Assembly (NCBI RefSeq): GCF_003368325.1
Contig: NZ_CP031466.1
Coordinates: forward strand, 1,426,001-1,490,000
Length of the DNA: 64,000 bases
From: Paraburkholderia caffeinilytica
GTDB taxonomy: Bacteria; Pseudomonadota; Gammaproteobacteria; Burkholderiales; Burkholderiaceae
Reading direction: 5' to 3'
Of this stretch, positions 45,303 to 53,776 are shown piece after piece; within the stretch, counting starts at the first letter, position 1, and each line of letters begins with the position of its first letter. The notes under the pieces were generated by a model. That model was not told the DNA's origin, did not search any database, and worked only from the letters and a program-made list of their open reading frames with translations. The position numbers and the translations under genes are program-made.

Positions 45303-46361
45303 TCAGGCCGCCAGCGGATGCGCGTCCTGCTCGTTCCACCAGACCACCACGCGCGCGTCGGGACCGAGCCGCGCGGGGTCGTAGTCGCCGTCGCTCACCA
45401 GCGAAATCAGTTCCGGCGATCCGTCCAGCGGATCGAGCGTCATGCGTAAATGGGTGCCCTGGTATTCCGCTTCGCGCACCTTGCAAGGCACGCCGCCGAT
45501 CCGGGGCAGGCCGCTCTCGCCGGTTGCCGTCTGGACGGGTGTGACGCCGTGCGGCACCACGCGCAGATGATCGGCGCGCACGGTAAACGAGCGGCCGTTC
45601 GTATTGAAGACGTTGTGACCGCCGAGAAACCGCGCGACGAATTCAGTACGCGGGCGGTTGAAGACTTCGTGCGGTGTGCCGCTTTGTTCGATGTGCCCAT
45701 GGCTCATCACGACCACCAGATCGGCAAGCGCCATCGCTTCTTCCTGCGAATGCGTGACGTGCACGAACGTGATGCCGAGTTCTTTCTGCCAACGCTTGAG
45801 CTCGGCACGCATCTGCACGCGCAGGAAAGGGTCGAGCGCGGATAGCGGCTCGTCGAGCAATAGACAACCCGGTTGATTGAGCAATGCGCGCGCGAGCGCC
45901 ACCCGTTGCTGCTGGCCGCCGGACAGTTGCGCCGGCTTGCGTTCGGCATACGCGGACATCGCGACCAGTTCCAGCAGTTCGCCGGCGCGCTTGCGGCGCA
46001 CATCCTTCGCGATGCCGCGCATTTTGAGGCTGAACGCAACGTTATCGACCGCGCTCAGATGCGGGAACAGCGCATAGTTCTGAAACACCATCGCGGTTCC
46101 GCGGGCAGCGGGCTCCTCGCGCGTAACATTGCGCCCCGCGATCAGAATGTCACCCTCGCTGACCGATTCATGCCCAGCGATCATGCGCAAGGTCGAGGTC
46201 TTGCCGCATCCCGACGGCCCGAGCAGACAGCAGTACTGGCCGCCGGCGATCCGCAGATCGATGGCGTCGACGGCAAGCGAGTCGCCGTACTGCTTCGACA
46301 CGTGCACCAGTTCGATATCGGCGGCCGTGGTTTCGAGCACCGTTGAAGCAGGCTGAATCAT
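45303..46361 (-). CDS. ABC transporter ATP-binding protein (PotA-like)
   Basis: This 352-aa ATPase has Walker A GPSGCGKTS (about residues 48-56), Q-loop VFQNYALFPHL, signature LSGGQQQRVALARAL, Walker B CLLLDEPLSALD and H-loop HVTHSQEE. A C-terminal TOBE-type regulatory domain follows (about 265-352). It heads the operon; the gap to the binding-protein gene is 134 nt and could hold an internal promoter. It powers import through the two permeases downstream. Confidence 0.93.
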   Translation of the reverse strand: MIQPASTVLETTAADIELVHVSKQYGDSLAVDAIDLRIAGGQYCCLLGPSGCGKTSTLRMIAGHESVSEGDILIAGRNVTREEPAARGTAMVFQNYALFPHLSAVDNVAFSLKMRGIAKDVRRKRAGELLELVAMSAYAERKPAQLSGGQQQRVALARALLNQPGCLLLDEPLSALDPFLRVQMRAELKRWQKELGITFVHVTHSQEEAMALADLVVVMSHGHIEQSGTPHEVFNRPRTEFVARFLGGHNVFNTNGRSFTVRADHLRVVPHGVTPVQTATGESGLPRIGGVPCKVREAEYQGTHLRMTLDPLDGSPELISLVSDGDYDPARLGPDARVVVWWNEQDAHPLAA

Positions 46362-46677
46362 GAAGTGGATGTCCTCGTGAACGGCGAAGAGCGGGTGCCC
46401 GCAAAACTACACGCGGCGCCATGGCGAAACCATCCAAATGCAAGACATGTGCCATCCGCTGCGTCGCGACGTTCACCGATTGCAAACGCGCCGGTGTGCT
46501 TAACGTCGACGAGTTGGCGCACATATTGCAAACGATCCGCGACGTCGATCGTCAGCGATCCAGGAGATTTTTTTGCGCAATCGCGGTGCGTCTTCGGTCC
46601 GTCCCGGGGCATGATCCGGCCAACTCGGTTCATGCGGGACGCGGCGCAGCGCTTGTCGTCACTCACGGCTTCTTTAC
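46362..46677. other. Divergent promoter region with direct repeats
   Basis: About 316 nt between the ABC operon (minus) and the deacetylase gene (plus). TTGCAAACG occurs twice in the same direction, at 46480-46488 and 46526-46534 (46 nt apart). These could be half-sites for the GntR regulator encoded at 47640. No gene. Confidence 0.45.
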
Positions 46678-47643
46678 ATGAACGACTCACGGAACATGCC
46701 CGCAGCAGAGAATCGCGCCCGTCAATCGATCGCCACGCATGGCCGATTTGCGTATCGCCCGATCACCGACAGCGACGCGTTCCGCTGGCCCGGCGATTGC
46801 GGACTCGCGGTCTATCTCGGCTTCAATATTGAGCACTTTGCGTTTGGCGAGGGACTGGGCGCCGCGCTCGGCCCGATTTCGCCGCAACCGGATGTGCTGA
46901 ACCATAGCTGGCGCGAATACGGCAACCGTGTGGGTGCATGGCGCTGCATCGAACTGTTCGATCAATTGGACATGCCCGCGGGCATGCTCATCAATACCGC
47001 GCTCTACGACCATTGCCCGGAATTGATCGCGGCATGCGTGGCGCGTGGCGACGAACTGATCGGCCATGGGCACACCAATGCGCATCGGCAGAGCGATCTC
47101 GACGAAAACGGCGAACGTGAACTGCTTCTGCATTGCCGCGAGCGGATCGCTGAAACGTCCGGCACGCCGCCGCAGGGCTGGCTCTCGCCCTGGATCTCCG
47201 AATCGCACCTGACGCCCGATCTGCTGGTGGAGACCGGGTATCGCTACACGCTGAACTGGTGTCACGACGATCGCCCGGTACGCATGGCCACACGCGGCGG
47301 CCCGCTATGGTCGATTCCGTACCCGCAGGAACTCAACGATCTGCCGATGATGGTAGGCCGCCATATGGACGGCCGCGCGTTTGCCGACATGATCGTCGAT
47401 CAGTTCGACGAGATGCTCGAACAGGCCAATCGCGGCACGCAGCCACAGGCGCTGGTGATGGGCATCGCGCTGCATCCTTATCTGGTCGGGCAGCCCTATC
47501 GGCTGCGGCATCTGCGCCGCGCGCTCGGCCATATCGCCGCGGCGCGAGCAAAAGGCGATGTATGGGTGACGACGCCAGGCGCAATCGCGCGTCATATGGA
47601 CGAACTGGAGCGGGGCGGCATGCTGCGCCCCGAGATCGCATGA
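46678..47643 (+). CDS. Polysaccharide-deacetylase-family hydrolase (PuuE allantoinase-like)
   Basis: This 321-aa protein is a NodB-like TIM-barrel hydrolase. It has LAVYLGFNIEHFAFGEG (about residues 43-59), EYGNRVGAWRCIELFDQLDMPAGMLIN, GHGHTNAHRQSDLD (about 125-138) and HPYLVGQPYRLRHL (near 262). The GxGHT-N motif replaces the usual HSxxH and the first Asp region is FNIEH, both typical of the PuuE/allantoinase-like branch. It may hydrolyse a cyclic amide or ureide rather than a polysaccharide. It overlaps the GntR gene by 4 nt and diverges from the ABC importer, so importer, hydrolase and regulator probably form one unit. Confidence 0.8.
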   Translation: MNDSRNMPAAENRARQSIATHGRFAYRPITDSDAFRWPGDCGLAVYLGFNIEHFAFGEGLGAALGPISPQPDVLNHSWREYGNRVGAWRCIELFDQLDMPAGMLINTALYDHCPELIAACVARGDELIGHGHTNAHRQSDLDENGERELLLHCRERIAETSGTPPQGWLSPWISESHLTPDLLVETGYRYTLNWCHDDRPVRMATRGGPLWSIPYPQELNDLPMMVGRHMDGRAFADMIVDQFDEMLEQANRGTQPQALVMGIALHPYLVGQPYRLRHLRRALGHIAAARAKGDVWVTTPGAIARHMDELERGGMLRPEIA

Positions 47644-48380
47644 GCACGACTCGGAAAGCCGGCACCGTCACCGCCAGAAGAACGCCGAATGACGAAGCGG
47701 ACGTCGATGCGCTTATCTATCAGTCGATCTTCGACGGCGTGCTGAACCATCGGTTGACGCCCGGCACGAAGCTGCCGGAGCCCGAGTTGTGCCAACTGTT
47801 CGGCGTGGGCCGCGCGGTCGTGCGGCGGGTGCTGGAAAAGCTGGCCTACGACGGCATCGTCGTGCTGCGTCCCAACAAGGGCGCGGTGATCGCCGAGCCG
47901 ACGCCGGAGGAAACGCGCGAGATCTTCGAGGCGCGGCGTTCCGTCGAACGCATGCTGGTCGAGTTGGCCGTGCAGCGTGCGAGTGCGAAAGACATCGAGG
48001 CGCTGCGCCAGCAACTGGCGAGTGAGCACGAGGCGATGCATCGTTTCGACCAGCCTTCGTGGGCCACGCTAGCGAGCGGCTTTCATATGCGCATCGCCGC
48101 GCTTGCGGGCAACTCGATTCTGCAAAACTATCTGAAGGAGCTGGTGTCGCGCTGCTCGCTGATTGTCGGCGTGTATGAACCGCCGGGGCATGCGCCGTGC
48201 GAGCACGCGGAGCATGCGGCGATCGTCGATTGCATCGAGGCGCGCGATGCCGCCGGCGCAATGGCCCATATGGAAGCGCATCTTCGCGATATCCAGCAGC
48301 GGGTCGAAACGTCGCGGATGCGCGGCGAGAAGAGCCTCGGCCAGTTGCTCGGCATTACCGGCTACGCCACTCAGACCTAG
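47640..48380 (+). CDS. GntR-family regulator, FCD subclass
   Basis: This 246-aa protein starts at the ATGA overlap with the deacetylase stop. The winged helix spans about residues 25-90 (LPEPELCQLFGVGRAVVRRVLEKLAYDGIV), followed by the all-helical FCD ligand domain with IFEARRSVERMLVELA, FHMRIAALAGNS and EHAAIVDCIEARDA, carrying the metal-binding His positions. Such proteins bind palindromic or direct operators and let go on binding an organic acid or amide. It probably controls the divergent ABC operon and its own. Confidence 0.88.
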   Translation: MSTTRKAGTVTARRTPNDEADVDALIYQSIFDGVLNHRLTPGTKLPEPELCQLFGVGRAVVRRVLEKLAYDGIVVLRPNKGAVIAEPTPEETREIFEARRSVERMLVELAVQRASAKDIEALRQQLASEHEAMHRFDQPSWATLASGFHMRIAALAGNSILQNYLKELVSRCSLIVGVYEPPGHAPCEHAEHAAIVDCIEARDAAGAMAHMEAHLRDIQQRVETSRMRGEKSLGQLLGITGYATQT

Positions 48381-48562
48381 GATCATTCGAAGTCTATGCA
48401 GATATGCTTGGGAGCGATTCTCCGACGCTGTGGTCGTCGTGAAGCCGGCGTGGTGACACCGCCATGGAGACTAGGGTCGTCGTTTGACACACCATGGTCC
48501 CGATTTCAAATCTGGCGAGATCTATTCATTGATAGTGGCCACCGCCTGGAGACTGATCAAAC

Positions 48563-49450
48563 GTGCAAAATAACTACACTGATCACCAACTTAGATTGTT
48601 CGTCATCGTTGCACGGTCGATATCCTTGCGTCGCGCCGCGGATCTGGTTGGGGTGTCGCAACCGGCGCTTAGCAGACAGATTCGCGCGCTTGAGTCCGAA
48701 CTCGGACAAACGCTGTTTACCCGGCATGGTCGTGGCATGGCGCTCACGCCGCAAGGGCGCCAGTTGTACGACGAAATCGGTAGCGCATTCGATGCCATCG
48801 ACGCAACTGTCCAACGGTTCTACACCGAGCAGGGAAAACAGAGCGGATCGCTGCGGATTGCGACAGTTCACATGCTGAATCTGTTGCCCGATCTGGTTTG
48901 TCATATCCGCGATGTCTATCCGAAGATACACCTCTCCGTAAATCACAGTAGCGCACTCGACGTCGTAGAGGCGGTGCAACGTGGAAAGGTCGACTTGGGC
49001 TTTGTATACGACTCGGTTGTCGATTCGATCGATGTCGAGGCGGTCCCGCTCTATGCAGAGCGGCTTGTGATCGTTTCGCGTCCTGACGATTCTGACGCCG
49101 GAAAGGTGTCGTCCGAGTCTCTTCATGCCTTGTCCGACCGATTGATCCTGCCGCCCCGGCAATTTGTTTTGCGTCGTGCGCTGGAACGTGCTTCAGGCGG
49201 CCCACTTGCTCCGGCGATCGAGTGCGATTCACTTGAACTCATGTTGCAACTCGTCAAGCTTGGCCAGGGGCTAACCGTCATGCCCGATGACGTTCCACGG
49301 AGCCATGTCGAAGACCGTGGATTGTGCCGGATGCCACTCGGAAACGACTACACGACTAACCGCATCGTTGCTATCCATCGCAGGGATTCGATTCAAACCG
49401 ACGCTCTTCGGGAAGCGATAGCGTTTGCTCGGCGTGGGGACGCCCGATAA
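48563..49450 (+). CDS. LysR-family transcriptional regulator
   Basis: This 295-aa protein from a GTG at 48563 has the N-terminal HTH HQLRLFVIVARSISLRRAADLVGVSQPALSRQIRALESELG (in parts) at residues 8-48 and an effector-binding domain with GSLRIATVHMLNLLPDLV and KVDLGFVYDSVV. It probably controls the class II aldolase gene 130 nt downstream. The inducer is unknown. The surrounding codon use is less GC-rich than the flanks. Confidence 0.9.
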   Translation: MQNNYTDHQLRLFVIVARSISLRRAADLVGVSQPALSRQIRALESELGQTLFTRHGRGMALTPQGRQLYDEIGSAFDAIDATVQRFYTEQGKQSGSLRIATVHMLNLLPDLVCHIRDVYPKIHLSVNHSSALDVVEAVQRGKVDLGFVYDSVVDSIDVEAVPLYAERLVIVSRPDDSDAGKVSSESLHALSDRLILPPRQFVLRRALERASGGPLAPAIECDSLELMLQLVKLGQGLTVMPDDVPRSHVEDRGLCRMPLGNDYTTNRIVAIHRRDSIQTDALREAIAFARRGDAR

Positions 49451-49579
49451 ACCTTCGTTAAGTCTGCTATTCCTGAAAATGCCTACCTTCGCTGGCGTCA
49501 ATTTCGTACGATCACTTCACTCGCACCGGAAGGTAATGATCTTACGGGTGTAAAACGTCAGACTTCAGGAAATGCAGAC

Positions 49580-50335
49580 ATGCGGTCATGCGAAGAGATC
49601 TGTTCAATTGAAGACTTGCACAATACCTCAGGAAATCCTGGTACTCTGATTGACGCTTGCCATATCCTTGCTTCGCAAGGGCACGCGATAAATACAGCCG
49701 GCCAGGTATCGTGTCGGAACGAAATGGGGGTGGGTTGGTGGACAACGCGCCTTGGTTCCGGTTTTGGCGAGATTACGTCGGATGACCTCCTCCTGATCGA
49801 CGATAACATGGTCGTTCTGGAGGGTAACGGAAAACCCAATCCGGCTGTCCGCTTTCATCTATGGGTATATCGGAATCGCCCCGACATCAAGGCGATCGTC
49901 CACACCCACCCGCCAGCCATAACCGCGTTCTCCATGCTCGGCAAGCCGCTGCCGATTGCGCACATGGATTCCTGCATGTTCTACAACGACTGCGGGTTCC
50001 TCGCACGTTGGCCAGGCGTACCGTTTGGAGACGAGGAAGGGCGCCTCATCAGTGAGGCTTTGGGTGAACTTCACGCGGCTATTCTCGTGAACCACGGCCA
50101 TATTTGTGTCGGCTCATCTATCGAGGACACGGTCTATCGCGCGATATCGCTTGAGCACGCTGCCGATGCGGTTTTGCGGGCTATGGCGGCTGGCACAATT
50201 CAGGAGATTGATCCGGATCTTGCCATTGAAGGACGGCGCGTATTGATGCTGCCATCTATTGTGAACGACTCGTTCGCATACTGGACCCGCCTCGCGAAGC
50301 AGAAGAAATTCCCCTACAAGAATCTGGCGACGTAG
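49580..50335 (+). CDS. Class II aldolase/adducin-family protein
   Basis: This 251-aa protein has the class II aldolase fold with metal ligands HTHPP (about residues 112-116) and NHGHI (about 172-176), and SRNEMGVGWWTTRLGSGFGEI at the substrate loop (here CRNEMG). It resembles fuculose- or ribulose-phosphate aldolase/epimerase enzymes but carries changes in the usual Gly-Asn start of the phosphate site, so its substrate may be unphosphorylated. It sits between a LysR regulator and a binding protein. Confidence 0.82.
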   Translation: MRSCEEICSIEDLHNTSGNPGTLIDACHILASQGHAINTAGQVSCRNEMGVGWWTTRLGSGFGEITSDDLLLIDDNMVVLEGNGKPNPAVRFHLWVYRNRPDIKAIVHTHPPAITAFSMLGKPLPIAHMDSCMFYNDCGFLARWPGVPFGDEEGRLISEALGELHAAILVNHGHICVGSSIEDTVYRAISLEHAADAVLRAMAAGTIQEIDPDLAIEGRRVLMLPSIVNDSFAYWTRLAKQKKFPYKNLAT

Positions 50336-50606
50336 CCCCCGGATAGATTTCTCAGCGGGAGTAGCTTGTCGTCTGGAAGTACCACTGTCCAGCGTGTTCC
50401 TCAATTCGTGTCATGTTTTCAACTGGCGGTCTGGGTAGTGCGTTGCGCGAAGTGCTTACACCCCCGTTGAGTCATGGGCCGCTTGTGCCACCTGTGACGA
50501 CACCAGGATCAACTCGAAATCCGGTTTGCGGAATATTTCTATTCGGAAGCTTTGGGTACCCGATATTTTCAGGGATTCGTCGTCTATCACTATGTAGGAA
50601 TCTGCT

Positions 50607-51389
50607 ATGAAATTAATTCATTTGGTTGTCACCGCCATTACGCTGACAGCTGCTAACTATGCTTTCGCCGACACGGCAGGTACGATCCGCTTTGGTCTGG
50701 AAGCGCAATATCCGCCCTTTGAATATAAAGGAACCGACGGAACGCTGAAAGGCTTTGATATCGACGTCGGCAACGCTGTGTGCGCGGCCGCGCGAATAAA
50801 ATGCAAATGGGTGGAAAATTCGTTCGACGGATTGATTCCAGCGCTAGAAGCGAGAAAGTTCGATGCAATCAATTCTTCGATGCACGTGACGAACGAACGT
50901 CTCCAGGTGATCGACTTCAGCGACCTGATTTATTCAAATGCCGATCGTTTGATTGCCAGATCTGACAGCGGATTGCAGTCTAGCGTGGAATCTTTGCAGG
51001 GCAAGCGAGTAGGCGTCCTTCAGGGATCGACTCAGGAAATGTACGCAAAGACTCGTTGGGCACCCTATGGCGTCACGGTTGTTTCCTATCAGGACCAGAA
51101 CCAGGTCTACAACGATCTTGCTACAACCCGTATCGATGCAACGCTGGTTAGCGCGCCGGCTGGGCAGGACGGGTTCCTGTCCAAACCTGACGGCCATGGT
51201 TTCGCCTTTGTCGGCAAACCCTTGATCGATCCAAAAATCCTGGGCTTCGGCGTTGCCTTCGGACTGCGCAAAGGGGACACCCAGCTGAAGTCAAGCCTGA
51301 ACGCCGCGATCGCAAAAATCAAGGGCGACGGCACACTGCGCGCTCTAATCCAGAAATACTTCCCGAACGACGAGGTGCTGATCAAATAG
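50607..51389 (+). CDS. ABC transporter periplasmic binding protein, polar amino-acid (HisJ/ArgT) type
   Basis: This 260-aa protein has a signal peptide MKLIHLVVTAITLTAANYAFA and a mature part starting DTAGTIRFGLEAQYPPFEYKG. FDIDVGNAVCAAARIKCKW and WDFDGLIPALEARKFDAINSSMHVTNERLQVIDFS (here NSFDGL) match lysine/arginine/ornithine-binding proteins. AGGAA precedes the ATG. No permease or ATPase is beside it; the next DNA downstream is an IS remnant, so a transporter operon may have been cut here. Confidence 0.87.
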   Translation: MKLIHLVVTAITLTAANYAFADTAGTIRFGLEAQYPPFEYKGTDGTLKGFDIDVGNAVCAAARIKCKWVENSFDGLIPALEARKFDAINSSMHVTNERLQVIDFSDLIYSNADRLIARSDSGLQSSVESLQGKRVGVLQGSTQEMYAKTRWAPYGVTVVSYQDQNQVYNDLATTRIDATLVSAPAGQDGFLSKPDGHGFAFVGKPLIDPKILGFGVAFGLRKGDTQLKSSLNAAIAKIKGDGTLRALIQKYFPNDEVLIK

Positions 51390-51778
51390 CTGGACTGATT
51401 CGTTGGCGTCAGATTATGGACATGCAGACGGATTTCAGTTCAGGCGAACCTACCGACGACTGTGGCAGAGTTCGTGCCCCGTGTAGACGGCCAAAACGGA
51501 CCTATGAGCATGGCCGGCCGCTACGGCCAACGACTCATCCGTACGCGTTCGAAAGGACGCTTTCAGCAAGCTGAAGGATTCGACGTCGAAGAAAGGGCTT
51601 CGTGCTGCTGCCGCGCCGCTGGGTAGTCGAGCGCAGCTTCGGCTGCGCTCAGCCGCTTCCGTCGGCTGGCCAGAGACTACGAGCAGTTGCCCGAAATCCT
51701 GGCTAGTTTGCACTTCGTCGTATTCTCCGTGCTTATGCCTGTCCACTTTGCGGCCCTTACAAAAATGCCTGACACCCT
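51390..51778. other. Intergenic region holding an IS remnant
   Basis: About 390 nt between the binding-protein gene and the gamma-glutamyltransferase. Part (51585-51745) is a decayed transposase, listed separately. The rest has no recognisable gene or repeat. Confidence 0.6.
51585..51745 (+). pseudogene. IS5-family transposase C-terminal remnant, frameshifted
   Basis: Frame 1 encodes KGFVLLPRRWVVERSFG, the conserved DDE-region end of IS5-family transposases (catalytic Glu in WVVER). A frameshift follows, after which RRLARDYEQLPEILASLHFVVF continues the same protein in another frame. No start, DDE residues upstream or terminal repeats are preserved. Confidence 0.85.
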
Positions 51779-53365
51779 CTAAACCCCGAGCGCACGACCA
51801 TCGCTACGTGGATCGTGCGCACCGGAAGCCGCGCCGTCCGCCTCGATGCGGATCACGCCCGGATGGCCCGCCAGTGGACTCTGCACCGCAATAGCACTCA
51901 CCTCATGCCCGCGCGCAGCGAGTCCGGCGAACACGTCGGCGCCGGCGTCTTCTTCGAGCTTCAACGCATCGCGCGTATCGGAGAAGGTCTTGCCGAGCAG
52001 AAAGCGCGGACGGGAGAGGGCGGTGAGCGGGTCCATCCCATAGTCGATCAGGCGCGTGAGAATCGCAGCCAGCGTTTGCGGCTGACCGTCCGCGCCTTGC
52101 GTGCCGAACAGCAGATGTGGCCGGCCGTCCTTCAGATACATGCCGGGGTTGAGCGTGTGGAAGGGCCGCTTGCACGATTGCACGAGGTTATGATGCGCGG
52201 GATTCGTGCTGAACGACGCACCGCGGTTGTGCCAGAGAATTCCCGTGTCGCCCGCCACCACGCCGCTACCCCAGTCGAAGTACACCGTTTGCAAAACGCT
52301 GGCGCTGCGGCCCTCGCTATCCGTTGCGCCGATAAACACCGTGTCGCCCGGGCGAAACACGTGGGGCCATGCGCGCGCCGCATGGAGATTGATCGAGCGT
52401 GCATGCGCATCGAGTGTGGTGGGTGACAGCATGTCGTCTACCGGCACGGCGTTGAACTCAGGATCGGAGACGAAGCGGTCGCGGTCCACGAACGCGCATT
52501 TCACGGCTTCCACCAGCAGGTGGTAGTAATCGGTGCTGCCCTCGGCAATCCGCGCGACGTCGAAACGATCCAGGATGCCCATGATCTGCAGCGTCGTCAC
52601 GCCTTGTGTCGGCGGCCGCATGCTGACCAGTTCGCCGCCACGATAAGCGACGCGCAACGGCGCTTCATTACGCGCGTGCGTTCGCGTCAGATCGGTCAAC
52701 GTGAGCGGCGAGCCGGCGTCGCGCAAACCGCGCGCTATGCGCTCGGCAAGTTCGCCATCGTAAAACTCGCGGGCGCCGTAGCGGGCAATGCGCTCGATGC
52801 TCTTCGCCAACGCGGGCTGCATGAAACGCTCGGCAATGGCGGGAATGCGGCCGTGTGGCGCGAAAGTCGCGGCAAAGCCGGGCAGGGCGTGCAGGTCGTC
52901 CGCCCGCATGCTTTGCCAGAAATGCTGCGAGGGCGTGACGGGAAAACCGTCGATTGCGTAGTCGAGCGCACGGTCGAACAGCGACGACCACGATTGCGCG
53001 CCGCCCCACGCGTTCTTGCTGATTTCATACGCCTGATGCCACGTATCGACGGTCGCGGCCGTGGTCAGTGCCGAGGCGGCGCCGCGCACTGGAATCGCGC
53101 CGCTGAACGCAGGCAGTTGCTGCGCGGCCTGGCCGATGCCCGACACCGTGCGCACCGTTCCTTGCCGATCGCCGATCACCCAGAATGCGTCGCCACCGAG
53201 TCCGGTGAAATGCGGATACGTCACGCAGAGCGCTGCGCCGATCGCGATCGCGGCTTCGATCGCATTGCCGCCGGCACGCAAGACGTCGCGGCCCGCCTCG
53301 CTTGCCAACGCATGAGGACTGGTGACCATGCCGGCGCTCGATCGGGCGAGTCGCGTGTCGTGCAT
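51779..53365 (-). CDS. Gamma-glutamyltransferase-family Ntn hydrolase (HpxW/oxamate-amidohydrolase-like)
   Basis: This 528-aa proenzyme starts at 53365 (GGAG upstream). The large-subunit part has SAGMVTSPHALASEAGRDVLRAGGNAIEAAIA and VTYPHFTGLGGDAF. The presumed nucleophile is Thr342 in GDTVFIGATDSEG, aligning with the self-cleavage Thr of GGTs, and GxGGVV-like GSGVVAGDTGILWHNRG follows. There is no signal peptide, unlike periplasmic GGT, and length and layout match HpxW, which hydrolyses oxamate to oxalate and ammonia. A cytosolic amidase role next to allophanate hydrolase makes more sense than glutathione breakdown, but remains inference. Confidence 0.82.
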   Translation of the reverse strand: MHDTRLARSSAGMVTSPHALASEAGRDVLRAGGNAIEAAIAIGAALCVTYPHFTGLGGDAFWVIGDRQGTVRTVSGIGQAAQQLPAFSGAIPVRGAASALTTAATVDTWHQAYEISKNAWGGAQSWSSLFDRALDYAIDGFPVTPSQHFWQSMRADDLHALPGFAATFAPHGRIPAIAERFMQPALAKSIERIARYGAREFYDGELAERIARGLRDAGSPLTLTDLTRTHARNEAPLRVAYRGGELVSMRPPTQGVTTLQIMGILDRFDVARIAEGSTDYYHLLVEAVKCAFVDRDRFVSDPEFNAVPVDDMLSPTTLDAHARSINLHAARAWPHVFRPGDTVFIGATDSEGRSASVLQTVYFDWGSGVVAGDTGILWHNRGASFSTNPAHHNLVQSCKRPFHTLNPGMYLKDGRPHLLFGTQGADGQPQTLAAILTRLIDYGMDPLTALSRPRFLLGKTFSDTRDALKLEEDAGADVFAGLAARGHEVSAIAVQSPLAGHPGVIRIEADGAASGAHDPRSDGRALGV

Positions 53366-53776
53366 CGATACTCCGCTACGGGGAATGAGCTGCGATGGAG
53401 GTCGTCGGAGTAGCGAGTATAAGTTCGCGCGCGGCGTCGAAAGAAATCGGAGTGCAAGGCCGCCGTGCGATCGGCGCCGCGGGTGAGCCGTGTCAGCCGG
53501 TCCTGGAGATCGCGACCCGGCTCGCAGACGGGCGGGATGCAGGGCAGGTTGCGGAGCGCGAATGCGGGGCGCGCGAGCCCCGAGTTGGGGAGCGCTGCAC
53601 CACGAGGCATTGAGCGACGAGCAACGAGGCTTCCGGACGGACGTGCCGATGAATCGCCGCAAAGCCAGTCCCGACAGCTACGACTGCCGGTTCAGGCAAG
53701 CTCGGAACGCATGTGGCATGGCTCCTGCTAATTTGAGTCCAAACTTGTATTCAAGATTGAACTCAAGGAAAAAACA
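53366..53776. other. Divergent intergenic region, GGT-like gene and atzF
   Basis: About 410 nt. The right end carries the 34-bp palindrome described separately; the left end should hold the promoter of the amidohydrolase gene. No gene is visible. Confidence 0.55.
53733..53766 (+). promoter_or_regulatory. 34-bp imperfect palindrome, predicted GntR/FCD operator
   Basis: TTGAGT at 53733-53738 mirrors ACTCAA at 53761-53766, and the centre CTTGTATTCAAG (53744-53755) is the TTGTATACAA-like core typical of FCD GntR sites. By my alignment 14 of 17 base pairs are symmetrical. It ends 10 nt before the atzF GTG and touches its AAGGAA ribosome site. The FCD regulator encoded behind atzF (55638) is the likely binder. 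Confidence 0.75.

Noticed and set aside
45303..46361. Assignment of the ABC operon as a true spermidine/putrescine importer potABCD
   Set aside because: Only family likeness is visible; neighbours suggest another nitrogen compound, so no pot gene symbols are given.
51779..53365. Calling the GGT-family gene ggt
   Set aside because: It has no signal peptide and its length and context fit HpxW-like amidohydrolases better; no symbol is given.
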